A stretch of DNA of 64,000 bases from Paraburkholderia bryophila (GTDB lineage Bacteria > Pseudomonadota > Gammaproteobacteria > Burkholderiales > Burkholderiaceae), in the NCBI RefSeq assembly GCF_013409255.1, contig NZ_JACCAS010000002.1:744001-808000 (forward strand). Direction: 5' to 3'. A program made the translations under genes and the position numbers. Below are positions 41,731-49,931 of the stretch, in pieces; position 1 is the stretch's first letter, and each line of letters begins with the position of its first letter. The notes under the pieces were generated by a model. That model did no database searches. It was not told the DNA's origin and saw only the letters and a list, made by a program, of their open reading frames with translations.

Positions 41731-42531
41731 ATGGAACAGGTGAGCGTGAAGGCGTTGGCGAGCGTGTCGCATGACGAACTCGCCGCGATCCTCGCCGGCC
41801 CGCCCGCGCAGGCCGCTGCGTGGGTCGCGGCGGCGGCGCATAACGGCATTCTCGAGGCGCAGGCCGTGTACGGTCAGTATCTGCTCGACGGACACGGCGT
41901 GGCGCGCGATGCCGGCGAAGCCTTCACGTGGTTCACCCACGCGGCGCGCCGGGATCATCCGATGGCGATGAACATGCTCGGCCGCTGCTACGAGCACGGC
42001 TGGGGCACCGCCGCCTGCGCGCCGGTCGCCGTGTATTGGTACCGGCTCGCTGCGCGAGCCGGACTCGATTGGGGCATGTACAACTATGCGTCGGCGTTGA
42101 CGCTCGGCCATGGCGTTGAAGCCGATCGGGCGCAGGCGTTGCAGTGGTTTCAGCGTGCCGCCGAACTCGGCCATGTGAAGTCGCTCAACTTTATCGGCAG
42201 CTTTTACGAGGACGGCTGGGAAGTCGATGCGGACGCAAGCATCGCGTTCGACTACTACCGCCGCGCGGCGGAAGGCGGTGATTTTCGCGGACAGTTCAAT
42301 TACGCGCGACTGCTGGCCGCGCGCGGTGAGATCGAAAGCGCGTTGCACTGGCTGCGGCGGGTGCCGCAAACGGGCACCGCGGCGTTCGTCGCGAAGATGC
42401 GGACGTGGCTGGCCGCTTCGCCGGTGAAGGCGTTTCAGGCCCTGGCGGACGACTTCAATACGGAAAGCCACGCGGGCAGCCTGGCAACGTTCGCTACCAC
42501 GATGAACCTGACACGGGAGTCGCGCGCATGA
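41731..42531 (+). CDS. Sel1-repeat protein of the Fiu/YbiX operon
   Basis: A 266-residue soluble protein built of Sel1-like helical repeats: [60 protein letters not shown], and [20 protein letters not shown]. No signal peptide is visible. It starts 11 bases after the receptor stop and overlaps the hydroxylase gene by four bases, so it belongs to the iron-uptake operon. Sel1 proteins act as protein-protein adaptors; its partner here is unknown. Confidence 0.85.
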   Translation: MEQVSVKALASVSHDELAAILAGPPAQAAAWVAAAAHNGILEAQAVYGQYLLDGHGVARDAGEAFTWFTHAARRDHPMAMNMLGRCYEHGWGTAACAPVAVYWYRLAARAGLDWGMYNYASALTLGHGVEADRAQALQWFQRAAELGHVKSLNFIGSFYEDGWEVDADASIAFDYYRRAAEGGDFRGQFNYARLLAARGEIESALHWLRRVPQTGTAAFVAKMRTWLAASPVKAFQALADDFNTESHAGSLATFATTMNLTRESRA

Positions 42532-43211
42532 TGCTCCATCTTCCCGGCGTGCTCAGCAAAGAGCAGGTCGCGCAATGCCGCGACGTTCTCGATGCGGCGG
42601 ATTGGATCGACGGTAACGCGACGTCCGGCGCGCAGTCGGCGCAAGCGAAACGCAACCAGCAGCTAGCGGAAGGCTCGCCCGCCGCACGCGCGGTGGGCGA
42701 TGCGATTCAGGACGCGCTCGGGCGCCATGCGCGCTTCTTTTCCGCTGCGTTGCCGCTCAAAGTATTTCCGCCGCTCTTCAACCGCTACGCCGGCGGCGAT
42801 GGTTTCGGCACGCACGTGGACAACGCGATCCGCCAGTTGCGCGGCACCGACTTCCGGATTCGCAGCGATCTGTCGGCCACGCTTTTTCTCGCCGAGCCGG
42901 AGTCGTACGACGGCGGTGAACTCTGCATTGAAGATACGTATGGCGTGCATCGCGCCAAACTGCCGGCCGGCGACATGGTGCTCTACCCCGCGTCGAGCCT
43001 GCACCACGTCAGCGCCGTCACGCGCGGCGTGCGGGTCGCGTCGTTCTTCTGGATTCAAAGCATGGTACGCGACGACGGCGAGCGCGCACTGCTGTTCCAG
43101 CTCGACAACGACGTGCAGCGTCTCACGACCGAGAAAGGCTCGAACGATGCGACGGTGATCAGCCTGACCGGCGTTTATCACAATCTGCTGCGGCGTTGGG
43201 CGGATGCGTGA
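42528..43211 (+). CDS. ybiX: PKHD-type Fe(II)/2-oxoglutarate hydroxylase, YbiX-like
   Basis: A 227-residue non-haem iron dioxygenase. The iron ligands are H96 and D98 (GTHVDNAIR) and H159 (SSLHHVSAV). R169 in [11 protein letters not shown] is the likely 2-oxoglutarate-binding arginine. The early segment [20 protein letters not shown] is the family N terminus (PKHD/PiuC group). PiuC/YbiX genes accompany catecholate receptors such as Fiu/PiuA and are iron-repressed, but their substrate is unknown. The start overlaps the Sel1 gene by four bases; the next codon is also ATG. Confidence 0.9.
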   Translation: MMLHLPGVLSKEQVAQCRDVLDAADWIDGNATSGAQSAQAKRNQQLAEGSPAARAVGDAIQDALGRHARFFSAALPLKVFPPLFNRYAGGDGFGTHVDNAIRQLRGTDFRIRSDLSATLFLAEPESYDGGELCIEDTYGVHRAKLPAGDMVLYPASSLHHVSAVTRGVRVASFFWIQSMVRDDGERALLFQLDNDVQRLTTEKGSNDATVISLTGVYHNLLRRWADA

Positions 43212-43288
43212 GGGGGTGGGAGGCAAAAGCGCCGGCAACTGCCGGAACGCTGGCCTCATCGGCTAGTCGTCTTCCTCGACAGTCATAG

Positions 43289-43304
43289 TTTCCCATATGG
43301 GAAA
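43289..43304. promoter_or_regulatory. HipB operator 1
   Basis: TTTCCCATATGGGAAA is a perfect 16-base palindrome. It is the most distal of three near-identical sites spaced 48-49 bases apart in front of the hipB-like gene. Confidence 0.75.
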
Positions 43305-43336
43305 TAATTAGGTCACGCGAAAGATTTCTGTTATTG

Positions 43337-43352
43337 TTTCTCATATTGGAAA
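43337..43352. promoter_or_regulatory. HipB operator 2
   Basis: TTTCTCATATTGGAAA is the middle copy, with two departures from the perfect palindrome. It starts 48 bases from operator 1 and 49 from operator 3, close to 4.6 helical turns each. Confidence 0.7.
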
Positions 43353-43385
43353 CATAGGTAAAGACACTCCGCGAATCTTTGATTA

Positions 43386-43401
43386 TTTCCAATATGGGAA
43401 A
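43386..43401. promoter_or_regulatory. HipB operator 3, abutting the hipB start
   Basis: TTTCCAATATGGGAAA ends three bases before the ATG at 43404. It would overlap the ribosome-binding region, and no purine-rich Shine-Dalgarno other than its own GGGAAA is present, so the operator also seems to serve as the ribosome-binding site. Confidence 0.7.
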
Positions 43402-43403
43402 CT

Positions 43404-43739
43404 ATGGCTCGCTCTCTCGAAACCCCAAGCTCTCAACCCGGCCCACAGGTGCTCGACCTCGGCACCTTGGGCGAGCTCGTTCGTCACCGTCGCCTGGCAC
43501 TGGCGCTGCGCATCGACGATGCTGCACACGCCTGCGGGGTGGCGGCCAATGTCCTCTCACGGTTGGAGAACGGCAATTCCGTAGGAGTCGACCGCCTTCT
43601 TCTGGTGCTCTCCGGACTTGGGCTCGCAATGCTCATCACCGGTAAGGAACAGGCGCTGCGGTACATGCCGGAGCAATCCGGCGACGACAGCTTGCCGACT
43701 TCCGTCGGGCTCGATAACGACAAGGGGCATAAACCATGA
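43404..43739 (+). CDS. hipB: HipB-like antitoxin (XRE-family HTH)
   Basis: A 111-residue DNA-binding protein. The Cro/CI helix-turn-helix is LGELVRHRRLALALRIDDAA, then HACGVAANVLSRLENGNSVG, followed by VDRLLLVLSGLGLAMLITGK, as in HipB. A charged tail of about 25 residues follows. It overlaps hipA by four bases. HipB neutralises HipA and represses the operon cooperatively through several palindromic operators, three of which stand directly upstream. Confidence 0.87.
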   Translation: MARSLETPSSQPGPQVLDLGTLGELVRHRRLALALRIDDAAHACGVAANVLSRLENGNSVGVDRLLLVLSGLGLAMLITGKEQALRYMPEQSGDDSLPTSVGLDNDKGHKP

Positions 43740-45097
43740 GCGAACATTCGCTTTATGCCTTCACGGAAACCCTGCCGGTCGGGAAACTCAGTCACGACGC
43801 CCAGGCAGGCCGCTACAGCTTCCAGTATGCCGACGCATGGGCGGCGGCGCACCAGTCGTTCTATCTCTCGCCAGCCATTCCGTTACACCGGGAACCTGAA
43901 AGCCCCGGGGCCGTGCAGCGGTTTCTGGAAAACCTGCTGCCCGAAGGGCGTGCGCTCGATATTGCCTCCGTCTTCAACCAGGTGTCGAAGGGCAATACGT
44001 TCGCCCTGATCAACGTGCTGGGAAAGGAACCCGTCGGCGCATTCAGTTTCGTCGCATTAGACGCGAGTGAGGAGAAGGCCGCGCGCATCATGCGCGAGCA
44101 GTTGCTTGAACCCATCCGCCGACCGCTGCCCGATGAGGAATTGAGTCAGCGCATCCGCGAGCGCGACGCGATCCCCTTCCCGGTTTGGGACCGCAAGGTT
44201 CGCCTGTCACTCGCGGGATATCAGGACAAGCTCCAGGTTCTCGTTGAAGATTCGCAGCTCTCGCTGGCCGACGGCTCGCTCAGCTCGACGCACCTTCTCA
44301 AGCCGGAAAGCCTCAATCCGCGCATGCCCTTCATGGTGGCCAACGAGCACTTCTGCATGAGCGTCGCCGCGCGTTTACGCATGCCAGTTGCCCCGGTCGC
44401 CATTCGCCGGATTCCGGAGCCGATTCTGCTCATCGAGCGCTTCGACCGCGAGGTGAAATGGCGGGATGGGCAGGTTGACCAGGTTCATCGTCTGCACGTG
44501 ATCGACTCGTGCCAGGCACTCGATTTGCCGCGCGATTTCAAATACGAGCGCAACCTCGGCGCCGGCGAAAACGTTCGCAACATCCGCGAAGGCGTGAGTT
44601 TCGAGCGGCTCTTCACGCTGCTCGACCAAATGGTGACCCCGGCGACCGCGCGTCCTTTCCTGCTCCGATGGGCCTTGCTTCAACTGATGCTAGGCAACAG
44701 CGACGCGCACGGAAAAAACATCTCATTCTTTGCGGGTCCCGCGGGACTCACGCCCGCGCCCATGTATGACATCGTCTCGGTCAACGTCTATGGCCGCGAC
44801 GTGGAGGCTGACATGGCGATGGCCTACGGCGATGTTTTCGTTCTGGAGGACATCACACCGTACGCACTCGCCGATTTCGCAAAGCGTACGAATACGCCGC
44901 CCGCGACACTCGCACGCGAGATAGTGCGCATGGCGGATGCCATTCTCCGGCACGCGCCAGAGCAGGCGGCCTCCGCTGTTTACTCAGAAGACGAACGCGC
45001 ACATGTCAAGCGGATTTCTGATTTCGCCTGCGTCCAGGCGACGCGTTTGCGCGGGCTCGCTCGCGAAGTGCCGAAAGTGAACCCGAACCTGCTCTGA
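43736..45097 (+). CDS. hipA: HipA-like serine/threonine kinase toxin
   Basis: A 453-residue type II toxin kinase. The N-terminal subdomain reads GAVQRFLENLLPEGRALDIA. The autophosphorylation loop SLAGYQDK gives S158, equivalent to E. coli S150 in SIAGAQEK. The catalytic loop is NSDAHGKN with D323, and YDIVS at about 344 corresponds to the metal-binding DYDV position. All residues needed for activity seem to be present, so the toxin is predicted active. E. coli HipA phosphorylates glutamyl-tRNA synthetase and induces persistence; the target here may differ. Codon use looks like that of its neighbours. Confidence 0.9.
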   Translation: MSEHSLYAFTETLPVGKLSHDAQAGRYSFQYADAWAAAHQSFYLSPAIPLHREPESPGAVQRFLENLLPEGRALDIASVFNQVSKGNTFALINVLGKEPVGAFSFVALDASEEKAARIMREQLLEPIRRPLPDEELSQRIRERDAIPFPVWDRKVRLSLAGYQDKLQVLVEDSQLSLADGSLSSTHLLKPESLNPRMPFMVANEHFCMSVAARLRMPVAPVAIRRIPEPILLIERFDREVKWRDGQVDQVHRLHVIDSCQALDLPRDFKYERNLGAGENVRNIREGVSFERLFTLLDQMVTPATARPFLLRWALLQLMLGNSDAHGKNISFFAGPAGLTPAPMYDIVSVNVYGRDVEADMAMAYGDVFVLEDITPYALADFAKRTNTPPATLAREIVRMADAILRHAPEQAASAVYSEDERAHVKRISDFACVQATRLRGLAREVPKVNPNLL

Positions 45098-45145
45098 TTC
45101 GTCGACGTCTCCGTCTCCGTCTCCGCAAACATTACCGCCAAAAGA

Positions 45146-45178
45146 AAATCCCCCGAAACGTAACGTTTCGGGGGATTT
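45146..45178. terminator. Strong bidirectional terminator
   Basis: A perfect 15-base inverted repeat (45146-45160 and 45164-45178) with a three-base TAA loop. The stem contains CCCCCGAAACG and ends in AAAT/ATTT. Runs of A and T flank it. It sits between the convergent hipA and symporter genes and should stop transcription from both sides. Confidence 0.9.
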
Positions 45179-45222
45179 CAGCGAATCGGCCTTAGCCCAC
45201 CAACGCCTTTAACAACGACCCA

Positions 45223-46704
45223 TCACGCAGCCGCCACTACCCTACGCGGCGACACGACCGACACCACAAAGCTCACGACGATATTCGCCGTCAGCGCGAT
45301 CAGACCGATATACACCGGATAGACCGCATCGCCCAGATGCAGCGCGTACACCGGCTTGAGCCCTTGAATGATCGCAAGGCTCGTCCCGATCACAATGCCC
45401 ACCAGCCAGCCGAGGAACAGACCCGGCGTATTCAACCGGCGCGTGTACAGCGAGAACACGATAGCCGGGAAAATCTGCAGAATCCACACGCCGCCCAGCA
45501 GTTGCAGATCGATCGCGTACTGCGTCGGCAGGAACACGATGAACAGCAGCGCGCCGAACTTCACGACCAGCGACACGATCTTTGCCGTAGAGGCTTCGCC
45601 TTCAGGCGAGATATTCGGCGACACCAGCGGACGCCACAAATTGCGCGTGAACAGATTGGCCGCACCGATCGACATGATCGCGGCCGGCACCAGCGCGCTG
45701 ATCGCAATCGCCGCCGCCGCGAAGCCCACGAACCACGACGGGAAGATCGAGTTGAACAACGCCGGCACCATGTCCGACGCCGACTTCACATGCACGCCGG
45801 CCGCAATCGCCATATAGCCGAGCAGCGCGATCAAGCCGAGCAACAACGTGTAGGCCGGCAGGAAAATCGCGTTCTTGCGCACCGTGTTCGCCGACGCGGA
45901 CGACAGCACCGCCGTCATCGTATGCGGATACATGAACGCAGCCAGTGCCGAGCCCAACGCGAGCGAAGCGTAAGCGGTGAACTGCGTCGGCTTCAAAATG
46001 ATGCCGGTCGCGCCGCCCTTGGCCTTGAAGTAGGTATCGGCCGCGTCGAACACGTGCGCATAGCCGCCGAGCTTCGCCGGAATCAGCCACACCGCCGCGA
46101 TCACGACGATATAGATCATGATGTCCTTGACGAACGCGATCATGGCCGGCGCCCGCAGGCCGCTTGCATACGTGTAGAGCGCCAGAATCACGAAGGCCAC
46201 GATCAACGGCATTTCGCCGGTCACACCGAGCCCCTTGATCACGACCTGCATGCCCACCAGTTGCAGCGCGATATACGGCATGGTCGCGACGATACCGGTG
46301 ATCGCAATGGCAGCCGGAAACCACTTGCCGCCGTATTCGCCCTGCACGTAATCCGCCGCCGTGATGTGGTTTTTCGCATGCGCGATTTTCCACAGCTTCG
46401 GCATCACGGCGAACACGAACGGATAAACGATGATGGTGTAAGGCAACGCAAAGAAGCCATATGCGCCCACCGAATAAACCAGCGCGGGCACCGCGATCAC
46501 CGTATAGGCGGTATAGAAGTCGCCGCCCACGAGGAACCACGAAATCACCGTGCCGAACTGGCGGCCGCCGAGACCCCATTCGTGCAATTGGGTCAGGTCG
46601 CCGCGCTTCCAGCGTGCGGCGAAAAAGCCGATCACGGTGACGAGCACGAAGAATGCGATAAAGACGGTCATCGCAACCGGATTCACGGGGTTCGCATCGC
46701 TCAT
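45223..46704 (-). CDS. mctP: Sodium:solute symporter, MctP-like monocarboxylate permease
   Basis: A 493-residue SSS-family transporter with about 13 membrane helices. The start is the ATG giving MSDANPVNPVAMTVF, overlapping the DUF3311 gene by four bases. Typical features are WGLGGRQFGTVISWFLVGGD, then FYTAYTVIAVPALVYSVGAY, and the later APAMIAFVKDIMIYIVVIAA. The nearest named relative is MctP, which takes up lactate, pyruvate, propionate and alanine. Divergent transcription from a Cache kinase/NarL regulator pair resembles the MctSR-MctP arrangement. It ends at a strong terminator. Confidence 0.88.
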   Translation of the reverse strand: MSDANPVNPVAMTVFIAFFVLVTVIGFFAARWKRGDLTQLHEWGLGGRQFGTVISWFLVGGDFYTAYTVIAVPALVYSVGAYGFFALPYTIIVYPFVFAVMPKLWKIAHAKNHITAADYVQGEYGGKWFPAAIAITGIVATMPYIALQLVGMQVVIKGLGVTGEMPLIVAFVILALYTYASGLRAPAMIAFVKDIMIYIVVIAAVWLIPAKLGGYAHVFDAADTYFKAKGGATGIILKPTQFTAYASLALGSALAAFMYPHTMTAVLSSASANTVRKNAIFLPAYTLLLGLIALLGYMAIAAGVHVKSASDMVPALFNSIFPSWFVGFAAAAIAISALVPAAIMSIGAANLFTRNLWRPLVSPNISPEGEASTAKIVSLVVKFGALLFIVFLPTQYAIDLQLLGGVWILQIFPAIVFSLYTRRLNTPGLFLGWLVGIVIGTSLAIIQGLKPVYALHLGDAVYPVYIGLIALTANIVVSFVVSVVSPRRVVAAA

Positions 46705-46898
46705 TTGACACCTCGGTACACGACGTAAATCAGGAGCGAGGTCAACGGCACCCACAAGAACTGATACCAGTAGAAGAACGGAAAGCCCGCGAACGACGGA
46801 CGTGTGTCGTTATAGAACGGCAGCCATAACAACGCGATATACGGGATCAACAGAATGAGCCAGAGCCATGAACGGCCGGCGGTTGGGGAGGTCTCCAC
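46701..46898 (-). CDS. DUF3311 small membrane subunit of the symporter
   Basis: A 65-residue protein with two hydrophobic segments (LWLILLIPYIALLWLPFYND and FYWYQFLWVPLTSLLIYVVY). DUF3311 proteins are regularly encoded directly before SSS-family symporters, as here, with a four-base overlap. The start is a GTG preceded by AGGAG at good spacing. It is probably a small auxiliary subunit, comparable to YhdT for PanF. Confidence 0.85.
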   Translation of the reverse strand: METSPTAGRSWLWLILLIPYIALLWLPFYNDTRPSFAGFPFFYWYQFLWVPLTSLLIYVVYRGVK

Positions 46899-47087
46899 AC
46901 ACTTCTCCTAAGTCTATTATTGAAACCGCGCGCCACGACTCGTGGCCCGGCACGCGGAAACCGGTTACCTGATATTAGACGGCAAACCCGGAGTTTGCAG
47001 CCGGCGCGGCGGCCCGCGAGCCGCCGCTCGCCGCGGGGATGTAGTATTCGCCTTCGTCAGCGTCCTCACAAGCGCGCGACTACGTAC

Positions 47088-47115
47088 GCCGGCTACGTAA
47101 TACCACGTAGCCGGC
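47088..47115 (+). promoter_or_regulatory. Inverted repeat upstream of the Cache kinase gene
   Basis: GCCGGCTACGT-N6-ACGTAGCCGGC has perfect 11-base arms and ends 30 bases before the kinase ATG. A related TACGTACGCC lies just before. It may be an operator for the NarL-type regulator or a stem-loop in the leader; there is no T-run, so it is not an ordinary terminator. Confidence 0.45.
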
Positions 47116-47145
47116 CTCGCACAGTGCGTTGCGGTCTCTTCAACC

Positions 47146-48555
47146 ATGAAACTCAAAGCGAAGCTTGTTCTGCTGGCCATCGTGCCCTTTCTGGCCGCTA
47201 TCGCCAGCATCGAAATCGGCGTGCGCCAGGAAGCCATGGCGCTTGCCGAGTCGCAGCACGCGACCACGCAGGCCGCCTACCTGGCCAGCAAGCAACTCGA
47301 ACTCAAGCACTACGTCGAGCTCGCCTCCACGGCGATCGCGCCGCTGTATAACGCCGGCCAGGAGAATGCGCGCGACGACGCGATGCTGCGCACCCGCGCG
47401 CTCGACGTGCTGCGAAAAATGGACTACGGCAAGGACGGTTACTTCTTCGTCTACGACACGCATGGCCGCTCGTTGATGCATCCGCGCGAACCCGATCTGG
47501 TTGGGCGCGATCTGTGGGAACTGCGCGATCCGCAGGGCATTCTGACCATCCAGCAACTGCTCGCGGCGTCCGCGCGAGGCGGCGGCTATGTGCGCTACGT
47601 GTGGCATCGGCCGTCCACCGGCAAGCTCGCGTCGAAACTCGGCTACGTGGTGCCGCTCGAACGCTGGGGCTGGATGATCGGCACCGGCATCTATCTCGAC
47701 GACGTGGATGCGGCGCTCGCGGATATCGACGCGCGCGCGGCGGCGAATATCGACCGTACGATGAAATGGATCGACGCGATCGCGATGGCCGGACTCGCGG
47801 TGATCGCGCTGTGCGCGCTCGTGCTCAACGTCACCGAATACCGCAGCGCCGACGCGAAACTGAAGCGGCTCGCGCAACAGGTGGTCGAGTCGCAGGAAAA
47901 CGAACGGGCGCGCCTGTCGCGTGAATTGCACGACGGCATTAGTCAGATGATGGTGTCCGTGAAGCTGCTGCTCGAATCCGCGCTGGCGCGCTTCGAGCGC
48001 AGCGAAGTGCGGGTGCCTGCCGCGGAGGCCGCGCTCACCACCAGCTTGACGCGACTCGGCGATACGTTGCGCGAAGTGCGGCGCATTTCGCATGCGCTGC
48101 GTCCGTCGATGCTCGACGACCTCGGTGTAGCCGCTGCGTTGGAGCAACTCACGCGCGAACTCGGCGAGCAATCGGCGATCGAGATCGGCTTCACGCAGAT
48201 CATGCACACCCACGCCGCGGTGTTGCCGGACGCGGTCAACACCGTGCTGTTCCGGATCGCCCAGGAAGCGCTGACGAATATCGTGCGCCACGCGCAAGCG
48301 TCGAGCGCGGCGCTCACGCTGGAAGTCTCGCACGACGCCGTCACGCTGACGATCGCCGACAATGGACGCGGTTTCGACACCGCCTATGCCTTCGTCGGCC
48401 GACGCTCGGGCGTGGGTTTGCGTAATATGCGCGAACGGCTGGAAGCTTTGGGCGGCAAGCTGTCGCTCAGTTCGCAAACCGGCCATACGCTCGTGACCGC
48501 GCGCGTGCCGCTCGACACGCCGGTGCGTCACGCGCCCGACTTGCAGGAAAGTTAA
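47146..48555 (+). CDS. Cache-domain sensor histidine kinase (HisKA_3), MctS-like
   Basis: A 469-residue membrane kinase. TM1 at about 5-25 is followed by a single-Cache (sCache_2) sensor, seen as KMDYGKDGYFFVYDTHGRSL, then MHPREPDLVGRDLWELRDPQ and GWGWMIGTGIYLDDVD-type ending (ERWGWMIGTGIYLDD). TM2 is at about 205-227. The NarL-group dimerisation site is RARLSRELHDGISQMMVSVK. The ATPase domain has the N box (ALTNIVRHAQAS) and IADNGRGFD. It is followed eight bases later by its response regulator and is divergent from the MctP-like genes. Sensing of small carboxylates is inferred from the Cache type and context. Confidence 0.88.
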   Translation: MKLKAKLVLLAIVPFLAAIASIEIGVRQEAMALAESQHATTQAAYLASKQLELKHYVELASTAIAPLYNAGQENARDDAMLRTRALDVLRKMDYGKDGYFFVYDTHGRSLMHPREPDLVGRDLWELRDPQGILTIQQLLAASARGGGYVRYVWHRPSTGKLASKLGYVVPLERWGWMIGTGIYLDDVDAALADIDARAAANIDRTMKWIDAIAMAGLAVIALCALVLNVTEYRSADAKLKRLAQQVVESQENERARLSRELHDGISQMMVSVKLLLESALARFERSEVRVPAAEAALTTSLTRLGDTLREVRRISHALRPSMLDDLGVAAALEQLTRELGEQSAIEIGFTQIMHTHAAVLPDAVNTVLFRIAQEALTNIVRHAQASSAALTLEVSHDAVTLTIADNGRGFDTAYAFVGRRSGVGLRNMRERLEALGGKLSLSSQTGHTLVTARVPLDTPVRHAPDLQES

Positions 48556-48562
48556 TCACGTC

Positions 48563-49210
48563 ATGACCGACTCCTCATCCGCTATCGCCCGTTTGCTGCT
48601 CGTCGACGATCACCCGCTGGTGCGCGACGGTTTGCGCGCCCGGCTCGAAGCAGGCGGCAATTTCGAAGTAGTCGGCGAAGCCGGCAATGCGCAGGAAGCA
48701 CTCGCGCTCGCGGCCGAAGCAACGCCTCATCTCGTGCTGATGGACGTGGGCATGAACGGGATGAACGGCATCGCGCTGGCCGGCATGTTCCATGAGCGCT
48801 TTCCGGCGATTCGGGTGCTGATGCTGTCCATGCACGACAACCTCGAATACGTGACGCAAGCCGTGCGCGCGGGCGCCAGCGGCTACGTGCTCAAGGATTC
48901 GCCGGCCACCGAGATCATTCAGGCGATCGGTGTGGTGCTCGACGGCAAACAGTTTTTCAGCGCCGGCCTCGGCGCGCGTTTGATTCAGGCGTCGGCCAAC
49001 CAGTCGCCGGTTGAACGGCTCACGCCGCGCGAACGCGATATTCTCGACGCGCTCGCGGAAGGTCTGTCGAGCAAACAGATCGCGCAACGCAACGACCTGT
49101 CGGTGCGAACGGTGGAGACGCATCGGTTGAATCTGAAGCGCAAGCTCGATATCGAAGGGCAGGCGGAGTTGATCAAGTTCGCGGTGGAGAACCGGCGCAC
49201 CAAGAGGTAA
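48563..49210 (+). CDS. NarL/LuxR-type response regulator, MctR-like
   Basis: A 215-residue regulator. The receiver starts LLLVDDHPLVRDGLRARLEA and has its acceptor Asp in LVLMDVGMNGMNG; the switch lysine is in YVLKDSPATEI. The C-terminal LuxR-type helix-turn-helix reads LTPRERDILDALAEGLSSKQ, then NDLSVRTVETHRLNLKRKLD. It pairs with the preceding Cache kinase and probably activates the divergent DUF3311-mctP genes. Confidence 0.92.
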   Translation: MTDSSSAIARLLLVDDHPLVRDGLRARLEAGGNFEVVGEAGNAQEALALAAEATPHLVLMDVGMNGMNGIALAGMFHERFPAIRVLMLSMHDNLEYVTQAVRAGASGYVLKDSPATEIIQAIGVVLDGKQFFSAGLGARLIQASANQSPVERLTPRERDILDALAEGLSSKQIAQRNDLSVRTVETHRLNLKRKLDIEGQAELIKFAVENRRTKR

Positions 49211-49224
49211 ACGGAGGTGAGCGT

Positions 49225-49773
49225 ATGAGGATGACCCGTCGGATCGCAGTGCGGCTCGCCAGTCTGATGTTCTTTGCCGCAACCCTTCACGCCCATGCGG
49301 AGCCGGTTCGCATCAATCGCGGGCACGACCCGTTCTTTCAGATTTCCAAAGCAATCGATCATTGCCCGATCCCGTTAGGTCCGCTCGAAACCGAGCAGGA
49401 ATGGCTCGACGACAGCCATTACCGGATCGAGCGCGGCAATAGTTGCTGGATAGAGGGACGCTGCCGTTTATCGAACGGCTATCTCTACGACACGGAAATT
49501 GCCGACGCCGTGCAGCGGCGCCTCACCAATATCAATTACGCGACGCACTGGCGCGAACAGTCGACCTTGTGGCTCACGCTGCAACGCCGCTTTATCTACG
49601 TGCAAGGCTGCGTGGCACCCGGCTTCGACAAGCAGGCCTTTCTCACCGAACTCGGCAAAACCGCGGACGTCGAGCGCGTGATCGACGACACCACTAACAA
49701 CCCGAATGCCGCACAACTGCCATACAAAACGCTCGCGGATCCGGACAAGCCCGTGCTCGATCCCGGTAACTAA
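49225..49773 (+). CDS. Exported protein, possibly BON-domain
   Basis: A 182-residue protein with a signal peptide (RIAVRLASLMFFAATLHAHA, cleavage before EPVRI). The segment YLYDTEIADAVQRRLTNIN, then TLWLTLQRRFIYVQGCVAPG and QAFLTELGKTADVERVIDDT, has the alternating helix-strand order of a BON domain, which binds membranes or carries periplasmic stress functions. Three cysteines (CPIPLG, CWIEGRC) lie in the N-terminal part. GGAGGTGAG precedes the start. It follows the response regulator by 14 bases and may be cotranscribed. Family assignment is tentative. Confidence 0.6.
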   Translation: MRMTRRIAVRLASLMFFAATLHAHAEPVRINRGHDPFFQISKAIDHCPIPLGPLETEQEWLDDSHYRIERGNSCWIEGRCRLSNGYLYDTEIADAVQRRLTNINYATHWREQSTLWLTLQRRFIYVQGCVAPGFDKQAFLTELGKTADVERVIDDTTNNPNAAQLPYKTLADPDKPVLDPGN

Positions 49774-49931
49774 CAAAAGTTAATACACGCGAAAACACCG
49801 TACGCGCCATACCCACTATTTCGCTGCAACACCTATATCGGCAATCGAACATAGCAACGCAGAAATCGATCTTTGGCCGTCCTGACGTCATTGCTAACAT
49901 CGGCGACCCGACACACTCGGTCACCACAACA

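Noticed and set aside
43289..43401. CRISPR-like array of three regularly spaced repeats
   Set aside because: Only three 16-base palindromes with no cas genes; they fit HipB operators directly before hipBA.
43404..45097. hipBA as part of a larger mobile island
   Set aside because: No integrase, transposase, direct repeats or tRNA gene was seen around it and base composition is not clearly different.
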